From Aurantiochytrium sp. KH105 (lineage: Eukaryota > Sar > Bigyra > Thraustochytrida > Thraustochytriidae): DNA of 64,000 nucleotides. The stretch lies in contig BGKB01000015.1 of NCBI GenBank assembly GCA_003116975.1, positions 558,001 to 622,000 on the forward strand. The letters run 5' to 3'. Below the pieces are notes generated by a model. The model made no database searches. It saw only the letters and a program-made list of their open reading frames with translations, and was not told the DNA's origin. How positions within the stretch are numbered: the stretch's first letter is position 1; the number at the start of each line of letters is the position of its first letter. Made by a program: the position numbers and the translations under genes. This document shows, in pieces, positions 15,001 through 21,329 of the stretch.

Positions 15001-16122
15001 TCGGAACCGCCAAAGATGAATCTCATGACCACCGGAGGCGGGTCCGTACGCTTTAACCCGAACTTGTACAACAATGGCAAGGTGTGTTTGTCTCTGCTTG
15101 GTACATGGCGTGGCGGCGCGACCGGAAGCGAGAACTGGACAAAGAATTCGTCATTGTGGCAAGTACTGGTCTCGATCCAGAGCGCCATTCTCGGGTCGGA
15201 ATTCCCGTATTTCAACGAGCCAGGCGTGGAGTCTCAATGGGGGACGGAACAAGGCGAGCTACAAAAACGAATTCATTCCAATGGTGGCTACGAACGGCTG
15301 CGTGTGGCAACGCTGCAACACGCGATGCTGAGTCAGCTGCGCAATCCGCCGCCAGGCTTTGAGACTCTTATCCAAGAGCATTTCCGTATCAAGAAGCACC
15401 ACATTTTGGCGACCGTGGATCGCTGGGTTGAGGAGGCGAAGCTTTCAGACACCAAGAGCCACCTCAAGTCAATCTCCAAGTTTGCCTCGGATCTTCGCGA
15501 GGAGCTCGAGAAGCTTCCAAGTGAAGAGGTCGACGCTCTGTATAGCGAGAGAGAGGAGCGTCTGAAGGAACTTCGCGCCAAGGAGCAGGAGCGGCTTGAG
15601 CATGTGAGGCTTCTAAGTGCCGAGGATGCAGACGCGGGAACTGCTGGTGACGCTGCCACAGGCGTCCACAGTGCATCCTCCGAAGATGCGCAGGGTGGAG
15701 AGCCAAACAGCAAGAGTATTGGGAACGCGTCTGTGGGGAGCGAAACGCTCGCAGCGACAGGTTGGACAAGCAAGCTCGACGCCAAATCTGGAGAGATGGG
15801 GAGTTCGGCGACACTGGACGCGGAAACTGCTCTGGCCGAAGAAAACCTTGGGGGCGGTGTCGGCGCCGATAGCGCAACAGGCCAGGCGGGGGCGAGCGCG
15901 CTCGACGCTGGGCAATTAAACTTTGCGCACGCGCTGCAGTCAATGATTGACATGTGCCCAACTTTCCCACGTGGGCTTTTGCGACATGCACTGATGGAGT
16001 CGCGCGACGAAGAATTCGGCAATGTAAACGTGGACGCCGCTCTTACGTGGGTTCTTTCCGAAGGCGAAGACTATCTGAACAAGCATCTGGAGCTCTACAT
16101 GGACGAGCATCAGTCAACGTAG
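1..16122 (+). CDS. Giant ubiquitin-conjugating (BIRC6-type E2) multidomain protein, 5' incomplete
   Basis: One uninterrupted frame runs from the first base of the window to a TAG at 16120-16122 (about 5,370 codons). No ATG is needed inside the window, so the true start lies upstream. Domains in order: a ConA/LamG-like segment (about 55-480, motif FSGYLRHVRLW); SPRY 1 (about 2220-2640, GKWYYEV and GCAADIDG); a galactose-binding-like patch (about 3000-3190); ZZ zinc finger 1 (about 5370-5510, CATCG and DLCELCE); ZZ 2 (about 5890-6040, CDGCG and DLCARCE); another ligand-binding-like segment (about 8980-9310); a MIB/HERC2-like domain (about 9530-9750, GDLVVRGPDWKW); SPRY 2 (about 11960-12410); and a UBC fold (about 14800-15445). 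The UBC resembles the BIRC6 class (VRFNPNLYNNGKVCLSLL, later PYFNEPG), with the predicted catalytic Cys codon at 15085-15087. A UBA-like helical tail ends the protein (about 15940-16110). Acidic, Ser-rich linkers separate the domains. Expected role: large E2 or E2/E3 hybrid that transfers ubiquitin to bound substrates. No BIR or RING/HECT is visible here. Family assignment of the UBC is strong; substrate is unknown. Confidence 0.9.
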   Translation, partial: GIASSVSTNPVANTPPLLPQGGPGRLQASAYRYGALCIGGDGVSRNFSGYLRHVRLWAMARTQEQVRDWMHHSVGPSVPTGHVASQTAMGGNGLGPTPREDLRVQVDADDDDCGPRSKVESILSLGESANLVGCWPLTEPGEGGALPVHQGTVDEASEATLSDPALVASWVDVQVPLVDFKPSLTLSASLLDTSGTKQLLVAQQPLEGCEVSFDLGARVGTRVCVKLFPSPNEQLATVTGVSLSLKGRLATTAERYREHLLTVDRGDASWLPLSSLSVFWNLCLRADFTRSLVDLATSQPAAASEMEAVHSHRTVEAGMANAEAEELGVAPTFSTAQEEEEPRHTSEKVRLGALRLLEYQLEARVTHFVDCLDAPTLEKFMRENFVEAPNTALGAEVAEQSGALLLHLLNACDPEELLALRGSILDLALQVLGDASNQAQTVEGLEQLVALIARCWPVKGTKLFEMAFTSVMEQLCTLGDQLDKFRSPHHNMLRTFFTNFTRPLNEPFVPHGRGCGPLLRGDFAELPGQNSDTSSSGSGGKSSRSSRTPRVKKQDSSRTSNLQGAAIAAAVSNAANASASEGTDGSVSIHSKTSNASHQVIGDSRSLDHGGSGSGNAARLFSPNARHAASAMGGAQSSRGGDESSVQITFGNVLLSQKDSIMVLNLGDYCTITSLSAVPFVERFSPWMSGMLTVEAWRSHPPMAGDRSLIKAHGVEVELYAFSGNFSYDRDGTIGVKSHFPTVVPRNVMLYSGKWYYEVLLVKTGEGVAQIGWADAAFQGSDDDSTGTGDDEHSWAYDGQRQKKWNNGSNNWGSKWHDGFIVGCAADIDGRVLSFSLNGSWSRNMGTAFKNIKITGGLFPAITGERNFKCQINLGQKPFAHAPPNGHRPVFDWIKQNRHIVESNGMGKALSTAEVYASQRASPISDLTGLAQSSLSSEIYTHAQSAPLLSVSRFPGAGPGVSLPPGSFASLMGGHSSSSSGGGGSSSNSTSNGGAIGPSSSSWRARTGVTLIRCGVRGGHTRQTDFKDTRFVGRCEARYLRIIFSPHNLAPTIPAMVLYSRAPLPAFKDVAAASSEDKDASKSSQLRENAKLLSSSGSLVAEDLLASGRLSDTLPNKWGHDTEEDEEEDEEAEDSDSEDDHDYLAKSNEAYQDGHDSLGTTAAADGVGVGVGVGVSAGLGTLKASASGMGAVMDSESNLEGVQGDDVVDASSKFASAYFGGVDEDLTSADLEGALAETEALRAAWTSGSADHSAARPPAAQWLTPAGVNNSEKEEDGSEASASGSPSPMSLSALAATASWLEASTAKMLAKSGPGSSDDLPSISQLKGFLESIAENNMPFPKASEFQKGDLGGGSPTSKLRQYKAKAGLTSSGHVKHAGLVGAGSSSSKRRSRQTQPDAKVVVKLSVEGIRGSVPMVRALPDKLRSTFLVDHKSTAETRFVSSLAEVERARRSLELALERFSGNIGTATGGVWDGIDTSRMSWDEALEALGEQHPLYNAVAAVRAALVDGVLAALGESEEARERLDYLQAVITQIADEEYSARMAAEMERAKGTQENHGNPTALQVAIRDDTPTFLESVELLRPTRQPSVCVSRWFRMVELLTNLLVRKFPDEAEDDAAILLRTIATERRPFLSLPLLHKVFSHFCVHHTCSAEQIRVTGKLVRRGLRALSLYDEGASARFTCDVLREHFSTPSVFLGISQSFPERPVFNLLKAIVEGPDATLAVEHLLRLLDSIGSGNVASVLDNFPLVSWTLVLLSHALESEARVMAERALLPASVVSDGAKAVHPNTVCATCGATPIVGARYHSVTLSDYDLCELCEGAERYPDPTHIFLKIPRPLPLPPTSDQPSRLPVGPLLPGLRTLLPSEADAQAAERQARATASETMAMANEAKLAAAEAAAYPTWGQSSAAKKSPLGGKSAVLELGGNSDSEESLQTEPKESVAAGAEGDSAGTSSDTGVVHHGTSCDGCGMEPIVGVRFKCVNCDEYDLCARCESEQQARRAHFALHVFVKLRSPLPDESDKNSEALIPEQALVATLLHPSVYHRVRRAEQELDVMSGARSADAGGAIARSTGSGSGSVGLGAGESAEGASGTGGKSVAQSVLLSLDGDDPGLIKLARRRSHILNSSGRFGKPSVLNPFHAAFSTSDSSVLDSPPSRRVRGTRFFAGLQGSGEGKHDAELLKVAEEDDDERTDDGEGGALTNCPEDTDALRVILGLITSPALLAPLQLELFLITAKVLEQLVGRASNESVRKGVLEHPLFDELLRRIADLSEPFVHSSILRIVEVVCSKSGSSSVRALLREKIIKVLDPPPQTPVFVLELLLIALGSSAACDPEVDAFGTEPEGLSRAVSESQGVSSSLPLRRNVSAPGSGGGALGLRRADASNDMSGEPVRAVDHDAAPLEDVSPGSLLREDLSAGFEKLDARSVARVLGVFRNAPLRSAPRARAWAFAFRILRKFCEPEAMLLGEGKSRLDLAIQSVLAAGGAMVALLETDVVMLVRSLLSSSRGHVHVIFQQGLLDMLVNAFLVASPVNPRLYRRIVLALTDSFTSDADAAAGLDEGPLIALMEAVSTAIGTEAHMSSEALAKPDLDLLREVLELVCSPLRKAYERSDAAATLRRALLSALTTSRDGAPAPVHNFLGWLSDPPKSSEPARAARQRLSEMIVLLLSEVLGREDDAAAPLLDICVSALRDPHAGHPEPVAAVIYALISREALATHLVLSRAGLELGVQSLKSAGAVQPSGLLLESDLKESVAEDSFMASRTRARIMATVSQSICQALGTAVPVPMSKHGRGGSNIAAGARGGQALTTGSSLPVYHGSGSSFPSLPMSMMSSSASLAASTSQGGRTSLPECLAKHSANGSYGGSTPFDISSRCAIQRSSGHPSGGNGMPAASAEKVRQRLERLICVSEGETSAERKVSSGYKPPSASLAKLGHGNVKTGNAVSDYKSAYEASLTAGSAAGSVSKSDSSKKKMSFSQMKSIMDANRARAAANAPAPVSYVFGRGSTNGKWFITIEFPCDSIVHAVEFDFNSEVLLSTSSSGNRRSELPSRVAVETGTSLSRMSPAGITSSFSTKMQAERTLGTASICLAAPVTARFVRVAVFAPPETDLVPSLAPKTLAETTGHTSSTGPTRSTFPSMRHYSGVLPYAGKHPRGSSNEARTARTMSKAQQAFQTRPLPGDLVVRGPDWKWAMQDGGLGTRGKVLEMTSWGGMPGKAVRVKWPSGTTNAYRWGYVEHGEPKYDLMHVPKKEPNRQRVVILDKLGIYCTTLQPTQARSGLMCANQRSLALFLELCATACRNFVPVQMDLAHSETASQLASALSDFIPGPQTSRHARAIIGMLAKQNSQLASSLLQSMLGPVHSLTPAHAALAAELCIMNNQGVQGRIRLLWDFVTSNLRKGEQSPMLLPFFQALALAVEQYSVSNGGDYAAQASRLDFLVSPESSPSSMGDAPCALGELVELLIAQARSATASAPAEQAALTLLCALLRCDTKLRSLAVEHLELMVSEVLRVTEEGTDFLAATQVSAGHQSQGSRASEEEDIESVSSARSRSSQDAGRRQPMQNADMVRAQSALKILGTICSCHPEMVRLTRDLLDSLATQVVPTMRAVHTAERSDEEIIISSLSMSKTDEATSSGALTHPRAARQTLSPAASDTAPPSMSAPAPTRVPSVSAELERAMRTGSTPSSVPNVPTPPLTPRSRALQGARSSRSFGLRGAGGRASFNSRKRVCETLHLLLQKTLYALSDASCAEPIKTYIGEGMILETVLEQLIEFDRAKTAAQAELKQLNEALSQSRSSSSRGSRLPKSTQQGVTSFASAGGAADPSKSSGEDSGDSGKEVKSGSTMSLESNLKLLKTGILESPHETGPRESLSLSAASQAAVVRVCEPWDACHEAALDLVKSCLNLHPANQSRVADLLARQIDDKAGMSNFVVKILTDVAVLVPKVAVSIWRPRCVVEEIVNGALIGGGDLGAGSSMDTEEVSFRLDPDNCGSTISVSDDGMSATQVSFEKWGMVRADMEIPSTGVSRWDVSIDISSKGHIFVGVATAASNLGSYLGNDKYGWGYIGNKGAWHNKHKVKTYGRDFRTGHVVTVIMDMNEGVLSFAVNGEDLGIAFDDGLKGKQLYPAFALYQKGDCFTVTSCSMAKVKASMSSALQGLSLGSSGLLDATRVALSGAAGADLGAMEASGDLTSRLRFHRSGPVYTLPAKLLVHEMLQLGGVLGGSDTIEEGAEENVRRNGPEQSPSSSSSSLPRVQESQRSPLSSGSQDEVETWDDNKPQIARTAPVVGQWGVLMPQGVMLVEKLTGCTLCSLVAEAEFVDLIRTSELPSSIPILDETALTELAKSNAQRAMPPQSILRKLADMGGLVKLAKLSRVRLDLPAREELTEESRAALAAKSVSIDTIATGPVETRAVTWASWLDRLQIYFGMANFDRTFVNDRDCMGLLFALLGVDAAHLSDDKRGRIEPSEQALEDPDGALFVALSKHFARARGKAAAESRKWAVQHGVLDSILLRIGRIQAEEPRDPERAARFADPFTTQAPTTAGRTGNAGADNDAESSSSPSASATVRALPSMVTSKIRDFVKEKPFKSSKESDKTLWAPGYGHGSTDTSVSDRMREKQQQEKTDRTLATMSVLTSFLNTSKDADDTLDDDVWAEVAEVLEASCLLRVLMSFLFGNTIKVVLDNLVLYRALLRFVYVLAQHPQLARILCPVEGVYRSVQQLMEELEDLVEDLSEEDETEEGLLATEDEEGVTGETSGANLQSETSNQDMAHSFQELQGASRGKSGGDEATSEGRPLLADICDLPFKDMVHTVAGAVKKSVDAFHERERAAEEAKRALEQEKAAKAGTKPGEDATNVEEADQGGVSDAAKDGPKDGASTEKDTLDLDESEAVFTRQLNQIYEAALRPELFGSREMADEDGRYNHHYRTHIEDDIKGKVSQTRMRRLNRELKALRKSLPLHFNSSIALRVDQKRPFVAQCIIFAPDNTPYDSGCFQFDIYFPPEYPSEPPKMNLMTTGGGSVRFNPNLYNNGKVCLSLLGTWRGGATGSENWTKNSSLWQVLVSIQSAILGSEFPYFNEPGVESQWGTEQGELQKRIHSNGGYERLRVATLQHAMLSQLRNPPPGFETLIQEHFRIKKHHILATVDRWVEEAKLSDTKSHLKSISKFASDLREELEKLPSEEVDALYSEREERLKELRAKEQERLEHVRLLSAEDADAGTAGDAATGVHSASSEDAQGGEPNSKSIGNASVGSETLAATGWTSKLDAKSGEMGSSATLDAETALAEENLGGGVGADSATGQAGASALDAGQLNFAHALQSMIDMCPTFPRGLLRHALMESRDEEFGNVNVDAALTWVLSEGEDYLNKHLELYMDEHQST

Positions 16123-16310
16123 CAATTCTGAATGTGAACATTTTTGAAAGATCAACATTTGCTATATTTGATTCGACTCTGCGCCGTCGACTTCTGGCCT
16201 CTTCTCTTCATTTGGTTCTGTAATTGGAGTGCCCACACTGGTTGACAAGGCAAGCGTGCCAAAGTTATAAAGTTGCATCGCATGCATCGTCTCTGTCTCG
16301 TGACGATGAC

Positions 16311-17439
16311 TCATTTTTTGGGCTTGGCCGTGAATCCATAAGCGCTGAGCGCGATGCCAAAGGCCTGGAGCGCAGACATGGGATGCTGAAAGTCGACATT
16401 AAAGCGGCCAGACTCGGCCTTGCCGAGCTGGAAGATCATTCTATTCTTTGCGTCGTTGAGAATGAAATTCTTTGGAGGAAGCCATGAGCACACGGCGGTT
16501 CCGAAATTTGAGCACGAGGCTGCCAATATCATCGCTCCATACGGGAAGCTTGGTGTTCAGCTGCACATGGTCACTTTTGAGACTGTCGAGCGCCATGCGC
16601 ACTGGCGACGGTGCGCCAAAGGTGCATGGCACACAGTTTCCAGACGAAGAGGATGTGCTTGGTGGGTTTTTGTTTTTGTGCAATCCGTTGGCTTGCAGTC
16701 GCTCGAGGTGTTGAATTTCCCGAACAATGTTGTCATCGTCCCCGCAGTGCGTCTTGGTTTCCTCGCACTCGGGCTCGGGGCCAGGACTGTCCTCGATGCG
16801 GTGGTTCCAATCCGCCGCAAAAGTCGAAGAGGTTCTCAGGACTCGGTTTGCTTTGATGACGTCTCCCGTCATCGTGCGCGCACACCAGACGATCCTTTCC
16901 GTTTCCCCAAGAAGTGCTGGAAGTCGCGCGCTCAGGTAGCGGGCTTCAATATCAGTACCTTCGATGAGCCGGGTCGAGTGCTTGACCGTGGCGAGGATTT
17001 GCCGGTCTGTCGAGGATGTAAGCGGACCACAGCTAAACTTGTGTAAGACCTGATCACAGAGCTCACACGAGGCGCTGCGCAGCGTGTAGCTCTTCCCAGA
17101 GGGGTCGAGACGAAGAATACCGCAGAAACGACCATGCTGGTCTGCTGCGCAGTTTTTGGGGTTGCCTGCAAAGGTTTCTGGGAAGTCTTCGTATTGTGAG
17201 ATGAAAAAATCGCTGTCGACGCGTTTCGCTGTGAGCAGGATTTCCCCCGACCTTTCATCGTACATGGCGAACTTCTTTTTATCTTCGCTCATAATAAAGC
17301 ACTCTTGCCAGTTACCCGTTCGATTTGCGGGGCTTGCGCACTTGGTGCTAAGGACCTCTCGCGATGCGCCAAGCTCAAGCATTTCGAGGTCCTGGAGGTC
17401 GCTCCCTCTGCGGGGCGGCGGCGCCGTGGTCAGCATCAT
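16311..17439 (-). CDS. Tubby-like protein, with a one-base frame break near the C terminus
   Basis: The frame opening at ATG 17439 encodes a tubby C-terminal domain: a beta-strand-rich body, LPVWSDDIGSLVLKFRNR near the end, then it goes out of frame into a TAG at 16441. The missing tubby tail lies directly downstream in another frame: KNFILNDAKNRM, then HPMSALQAFGIALSAYGF, ending at TGA 16311-16313. Skipping one base in the AAAG run (complement of 16470-16473) joins the two parts exactly where family members read VKNFQL. There is no room for an intron. Tubby domains bind phosphoinositides and link membranes to transport or nuclear signalling; the N-terminal part here is short (about 45 residues before the domain). 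The extra base could be a sequencing error in a short homopolymer, a recent disabling mutation or, less likely, a programmed frameshift. Conservation on both sides of the break argues for an error or a very recent event. Confidence 0.82.
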
Positions 17440-18683
17440 GCTTTGCAGGCTTCGAGTGACTCACTTGCGTGCGTGGTTGAGAAAGCTAGCGCCTCGAGTT
17501 CGCGCTTTGCTCTGCTTTGCTCTGCTTTGCTCTGCTTGCCTTGGCTTCCGCCTCGGGATTTACTTCTTATGCCAACAAGCCCGCGCCGCGTAGCGTCCGG
17601 AACCTTGCGTGTCTGGTTTTTATTTTTCAGCTGCTACCTCCAGCAAAGCAAAGCCAAGGAGCGAAGCGAGCGCGAAGCTGCTCTTCGACTTCACTCCCCT
17701 CTCCCCCCTCCCCTCTCCCCCGGAAATGTGCAGCTGCGACGCGAGACACGGCGATTTCTGACTGACGCGACGGCGGTGACAGCGCTCTGTTTCGCGCAAT
17801 CCAAACCTGCTGCACGTGGCCTCGGTGCGCGGCCGGGCCGGGCGGAGACTTGCGCGCGGACCCTGCTGCGCGACGCCCTCCGCGGCGCGCGCGGCCTCGA
17901 GTGTGGGGCGAGGAGACGCCCAAAAGCGAACCAGCAGAGGGGTGCGCGCGCATCCCTCCGCGACGCACACCTATGGTACACACCGTGGAGGGCTATAGTT
18001 GAGCTTAGCTGGAAACTAGGACGCCAACCCGCGCCGCGTCGCGCCGCGGCGTCCGAAGCCGCGCCGCGTCGCGCCGTGCCGGCAGAGTGTCCGCGCTGCG
18101 TTCGCCTCGTGAGAGACTTGCCATGCGGTACGAAGACGATGCGCTCGCCCGCTTGGACGCAACGGTGAGGAAAACACGCCAATCAAGCAGAGATAAGTAG
18201 GCCAAGCCAAGCACCGTGTAGCGAAGCAAGCCAAGCGTACACAAAGTCAAGCGCTCGAATGGAATAGCCAGCCTCTCGCCAAGCCTTGCAGAGCAATCAT
18301 GGCAAGTCACGTCAAAGTAAGCCAAGCCAAGCTGAGCCGCAACAGCGAATAGTGGTGTGGCTGTGGACACACGCACACACAGTCCATGTCGTGCATGCAT
18401 GCATGCCAACGCCACAGCTGAGCACACAGCCACTTACTTCAGAACGGATCTCATCACCATCCATCCCATCATCCATGCATGCATCAATCCCTCCGTCCTC
18501 CTTCCCCTCGACCCTCGCCTGCTCATGGGCCCAGAGAACGCCAACCTTGCCGGTGCGGCTGCACTTCGGACCGTCATCATCCATCACCCACCTGCACCAT
18601 CCCGTCACAAACAACGCTTGCCACGAGGCCGACCCTGCTCCACCCTGCACGTGCTCGCTTCGAAGCTTTCAGCTCTCTCTGCA

Positions 18684-18695
18684 CTGCAGCAGCAG

Positions 18696-18742
<47 letters not shown>

Positions 18743-18743
18743 G
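18684..18743 (+). repeat. CAG/CAA trinucleotide array, apparently noncoding
   Basis: Three blocks of CAG interrupted by CAA and ACTG lie about 0.8 kb upstream of the LeuA ATG. Translations give poly-Gln, poly-Ala or poly-Ser depending on frame, and none connects to a recognisable protein. Confidence 0.8.
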
Positions 18744-19093
18744 CCAGCTGCACACGGTCGGTCACTGAAAGCGGCGAAGTCTATCTCCTGCGCCGTGCTC
18801 GTCGCCGCTGCCACCACCCATCCCGCCCTCCGCCCCCTCGACCACGGTCCAGCCTGACCTGTCCTCCTCCTCCCTCCTCCCTCCCTCCCAGCAGGGCGCG
18901 TGCAGAGCGTCCCTGCCGCCATGGCCATTCTGGCCGCGCCGCCACAAACCCTGCCGCCCCGCTGCACCGCGGCCGCCTGGCTGGCCTGGCCTGGCGCGGC
19001 TGGGCTCGGCTAGCTGGGCTTGGCTGCACCCGCGGGTCTTCCTTCGCGGCGCGGCGCCGCAGCCACACACGCGATGCGCGCTCGCCGTCGAAG

Positions 19094-19169
19094 CAAGAGA
19101 GCAAGAAAGCTACGAAAGAGAGAAAGAGAGAGAAGAAAGAAAGAAAGATAGAAAGACAAGACAGAGAGA

Positions 19170-19206
<37 letters not shown>

Positions 19207-19240
19207 AGGAAAGAAGGAAGGAAGGAAGGAAGGAAGGAAG
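19094..19240 (+). repeat. Polypurine GAAA/GGAA tract
   Basis: Nearly 150 bases are almost entirely purine, grading from mixed GAA/GAGA through GAAA repeats to GGAA repeats, ending about 295 bases upstream of the LeuA ATG. Long homopurine mirror-like tracts can form triplex DNA or exclude nucleosomes (known property); any promoter role here is inference. Confidence 0.85.
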
Positions 19241-19535
19241 GCGCGCGACGTTGCGGCAACGCGGCGGCGGGTTTGCGCCCGCAGCGGTCGCAAAGCTGTG
19301 CGCGGTTTGCGCCCGTGGCGGTCGCAAAAGAGGCCGGCGGGCGGGCTGGCGCAGACGGGCGGAGCGGGCAGAGCGGAGCGGAGCAGGGCGAGCAGAGCGA
19401 GGACGAGCGCGCGGGCGGGAGCGGCAGCGGCGCGGCGGAGGGCGGAGGCAGCGGCCGCGGCGCGGGGCGAAGGGGCGCGGCGGCGCGGCGCGCGGGTGCG
19501 CGCGCGAGCGGGCCGCGGGCGGCGGCGCGGGGAGG

Positions 19536-21329
19536 ATGATGATGATGATGGGCGCGGCGGCGACGGCGCGCGGCGCGCGCGCGGCGGCGGCGGCGGCGCG
19601 GCTGCAGGGCGCGCGCGCGCTGTCCACGGAGGCGTCGGCGGTGGTGGGCAAGGACAGGCTGATCCTGTTCGACACGACCCTGCGCGACGGCGAGCAGTCG
19701 CCCGGCGCGACCCTCAACCTCAAGGAGAAGGTCGAGATCGCGCGTGTGCTGAGCAGGTTTGGCGTCGACATCTGCGAAGCTGGCTTCCCCATCGCGTCCC
19801 CCGGCGACTTCGAGGCCGTCAAGACCATCGCCACCGAGATCGGGCCCCTCATGACCGGCCGCGAGGCCACCGGCCAGCCCATGCGCATCTGTGGGCTGAG
19901 CCGCGCCTCGGAGAAGGATATCCAGCGCTGCTTCGACGCCGTCAAGCACGCGCCCCTGCACCGCATTCACACCTTTTTGGCCACCAGCGACATCCACCTC
20001 AAGCACAAGCTCAACATCTCGCGCGAGGAGTGCATCGAGCGCGCCGCCAAGGCGGTCAAGTTCGCCTCGAGCCTGAGCGAAGACGTCGAGTTCTCCACCG
20101 AGGATGCCATGCGCAGCGACCCCAAGTTCCTCGTCGAGGTCCTCAAGGAGGTCATCGCTGCCGGCGCCACCACCCTCAACGTCCCTGACACGGTCGGCTT
20201 CACCACGCCCATCGAGTACCAGCAGGTCTTCGAGTACCTCATCGCAAACACGCCCGGCGCAGACAAGGTCGTGTGGTCCACCCACTGCCACAACGATCTC
20301 GGTCTCGCCACGGCCAACTCGCTGGCCGGCATTGCCGGCGGCGCCCGCCAGGTCGAAGTCACTGTGAACGGCATCGGCGAGCGCGCTGGTAACACGGCCA
20401 TCGAGGAGATCATCATGGCTGTGCGCACGCGCCCGCAGCAGTTCAACGTGTACACGAGCGTGGACGCGACCCAGATCACTCGCGCGTCGCGCATGGTGAC
20501 CTCGTTCACTGGCATGGCCGTGCAGCCCAACAAAGCCATTGTGGGCGAGAACGCATTTGCCCACGAGGCTGGCATCCACCAGGACGGTGTCCTCAAGCAC
20601 GCCGAGACGTACGAGATCATGACCCCGGAGTCGGTCGGCCTCTCCACCAACTCTCTGGTTCTGGGCAAGCACTCAGGCAAGCACGCCTACAAGGCGCGTC
20701 TCGAGGAGCTCGGGTACACGGACCTAAGCCCTCAGCAGATTGACGAGTTTGTTGATAAGTTCAAGCGCCTTGCCGACGAGAAGAAGGTCGTGACGGACGC
20801 AGACATGGAGGCCATCGTCGCCGACGAGATCTACCAGCCCGAGCACGTCTGGGAGCTGCGCTCCATCCACGTGACTGCCGGCAACCTTGTCAAGGCCACT
20901 GCCACGGTCTCCCTCGTCCACATTGACGGCCATGAGGTCACCGAAGCTGCAGTAGGCGCCGGCCCCGTCGACGCCATCTTCACCTCGATCCAGCAGGTGG
21001 TCCGAGTACCGAACCGCCTGGTCCAGTACAAGATTAACGCTGTCACTGAGGGCGTTGATGCCATCGGCGAGGTGGTCACCAAGCTCGAATTTGTCGAGGA
21101 TTACGAGAGCCCCGAGAAGAGCCGCCGCCTGCAGCGTACAGACTCGGGCATTGATGCCGGCGAGTTCAAGAACCCGCAGACGGGCTCCGTCACGAACCGT
21201 AACTTTACAGGCCATGGCGCGGACACCGATATCCTTGTCGCTAGCGCAAAGTCTTACCTCAGCGCGCTCAACCGCATGATCAGCCACAAGAAGCAGATCA
21301 GCATGCAGCAGACGCCACCTCTCGAATAA
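19536..21329 (+). CDS. 2-isopropylmalate synthase, mitochondrial, plant/bacterial type
   Basis: Catalyses acetyl-CoA plus 2-oxoisovalerate to 2-isopropylmalate, the first committed step of leucine synthesis. The 597-residue protein begins with five consecutive ATG codons; the last (19548) has the best context (A at -3, G at +4). Residues 1 to about 35 are Ala/Arg-rich and end in ALSTEAS, typical of a mitochondrial presequence. The catalytic barrel starts with ILFDTTLRDGEQSPGA; the metal-binding HCHNDLGLA follows at about residue 250 and VNGIGERAGN soon after. The LeuA dimer/regulatory domain occupies roughly residues 430-560, so leucine feedback inhibition is expected. The motifs match the bacterial/plant LeuA class rather than the fungal Leu4 class. 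The frame stays open upstream to 19251, but that extension is Arg/Gly-rich and has no family match. TAA at 21327-21329. Confidence 0.95.
   Translation: MMMMMGAAATARGARAAAAAARLQGARALSTEASAVVGKDRLILFDTTLRDGEQSPGATLNLKEKVEIARVLSRFGVDICEAGFPIASPGDFEAVKTIATEIGPLMTGREATGQPMRICGLSRASEKDIQRCFDAVKHAPLHRIHTFLATSDIHLKHKLNISREECIERAAKAVKFASSLSEDVEFSTEDAMRSDPKFLVEVLKEVIAAGATTLNVPDTVGFTTPIEYQQVFEYLIANTPGADKVVWSTHCHNDLGLATANSLAGIAGGARQVEVTVNGIGERAGNTAIEEIIMAVRTRPQQFNVYTSVDATQITRASRMVTSFTGMAVQPNKAIVGENAFAHEAGIHQDGVLKHAETYEIMTPESVGLSTNSLVLGKHSGKHAYKARLEELGYTDLSPQQIDEFVDKFKRLADEKKVVTDADMEAIVADEIYQPEHVWELRSIHVTAGNLVKATATVSLVHIDGHEVTEAAVGAGPVDAIFTSIQQVVRVPNRLVQYKINAVTEGVDAIGEVVTKLEFVEDYESPEKSRRLQRTDSGIDAGEFKNPQTGSVTNRNFTGHGADTDILVASAKSYLSALNRMISHKKQISMQQTPPLE

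Larger units (their letters stand above)
17440..19535. other. Divergent upstream region of tubby-like gene and LeuA, repeat-rich
   Basis: The 2.1 kb between two divergent starts holds no convincing ORF. It contains alternating CTTTG/CTCTG pentamers (17505-17537), AAGCC-type degenerate repeats (about 18190-18335), CATG-rich stretches, a CAG run, CTGGC-type pentamers (about 18973-19025) and a long polypurine tract. Frames crossing it are Ala-, Arg- or Gln-rich translations of the repeats. It presumably contains both promoters and the 5' UTRs, but I recognise no core element. Confidence 0.6.

Noticed and set aside
18479-20188. Long plus-strand frame upstream of and overlapping LeuA
   Set aside because: Ala/Arg/Lys-rich translation of CAG and GAAA repeats, then an out-of-frame reading of LeuA.
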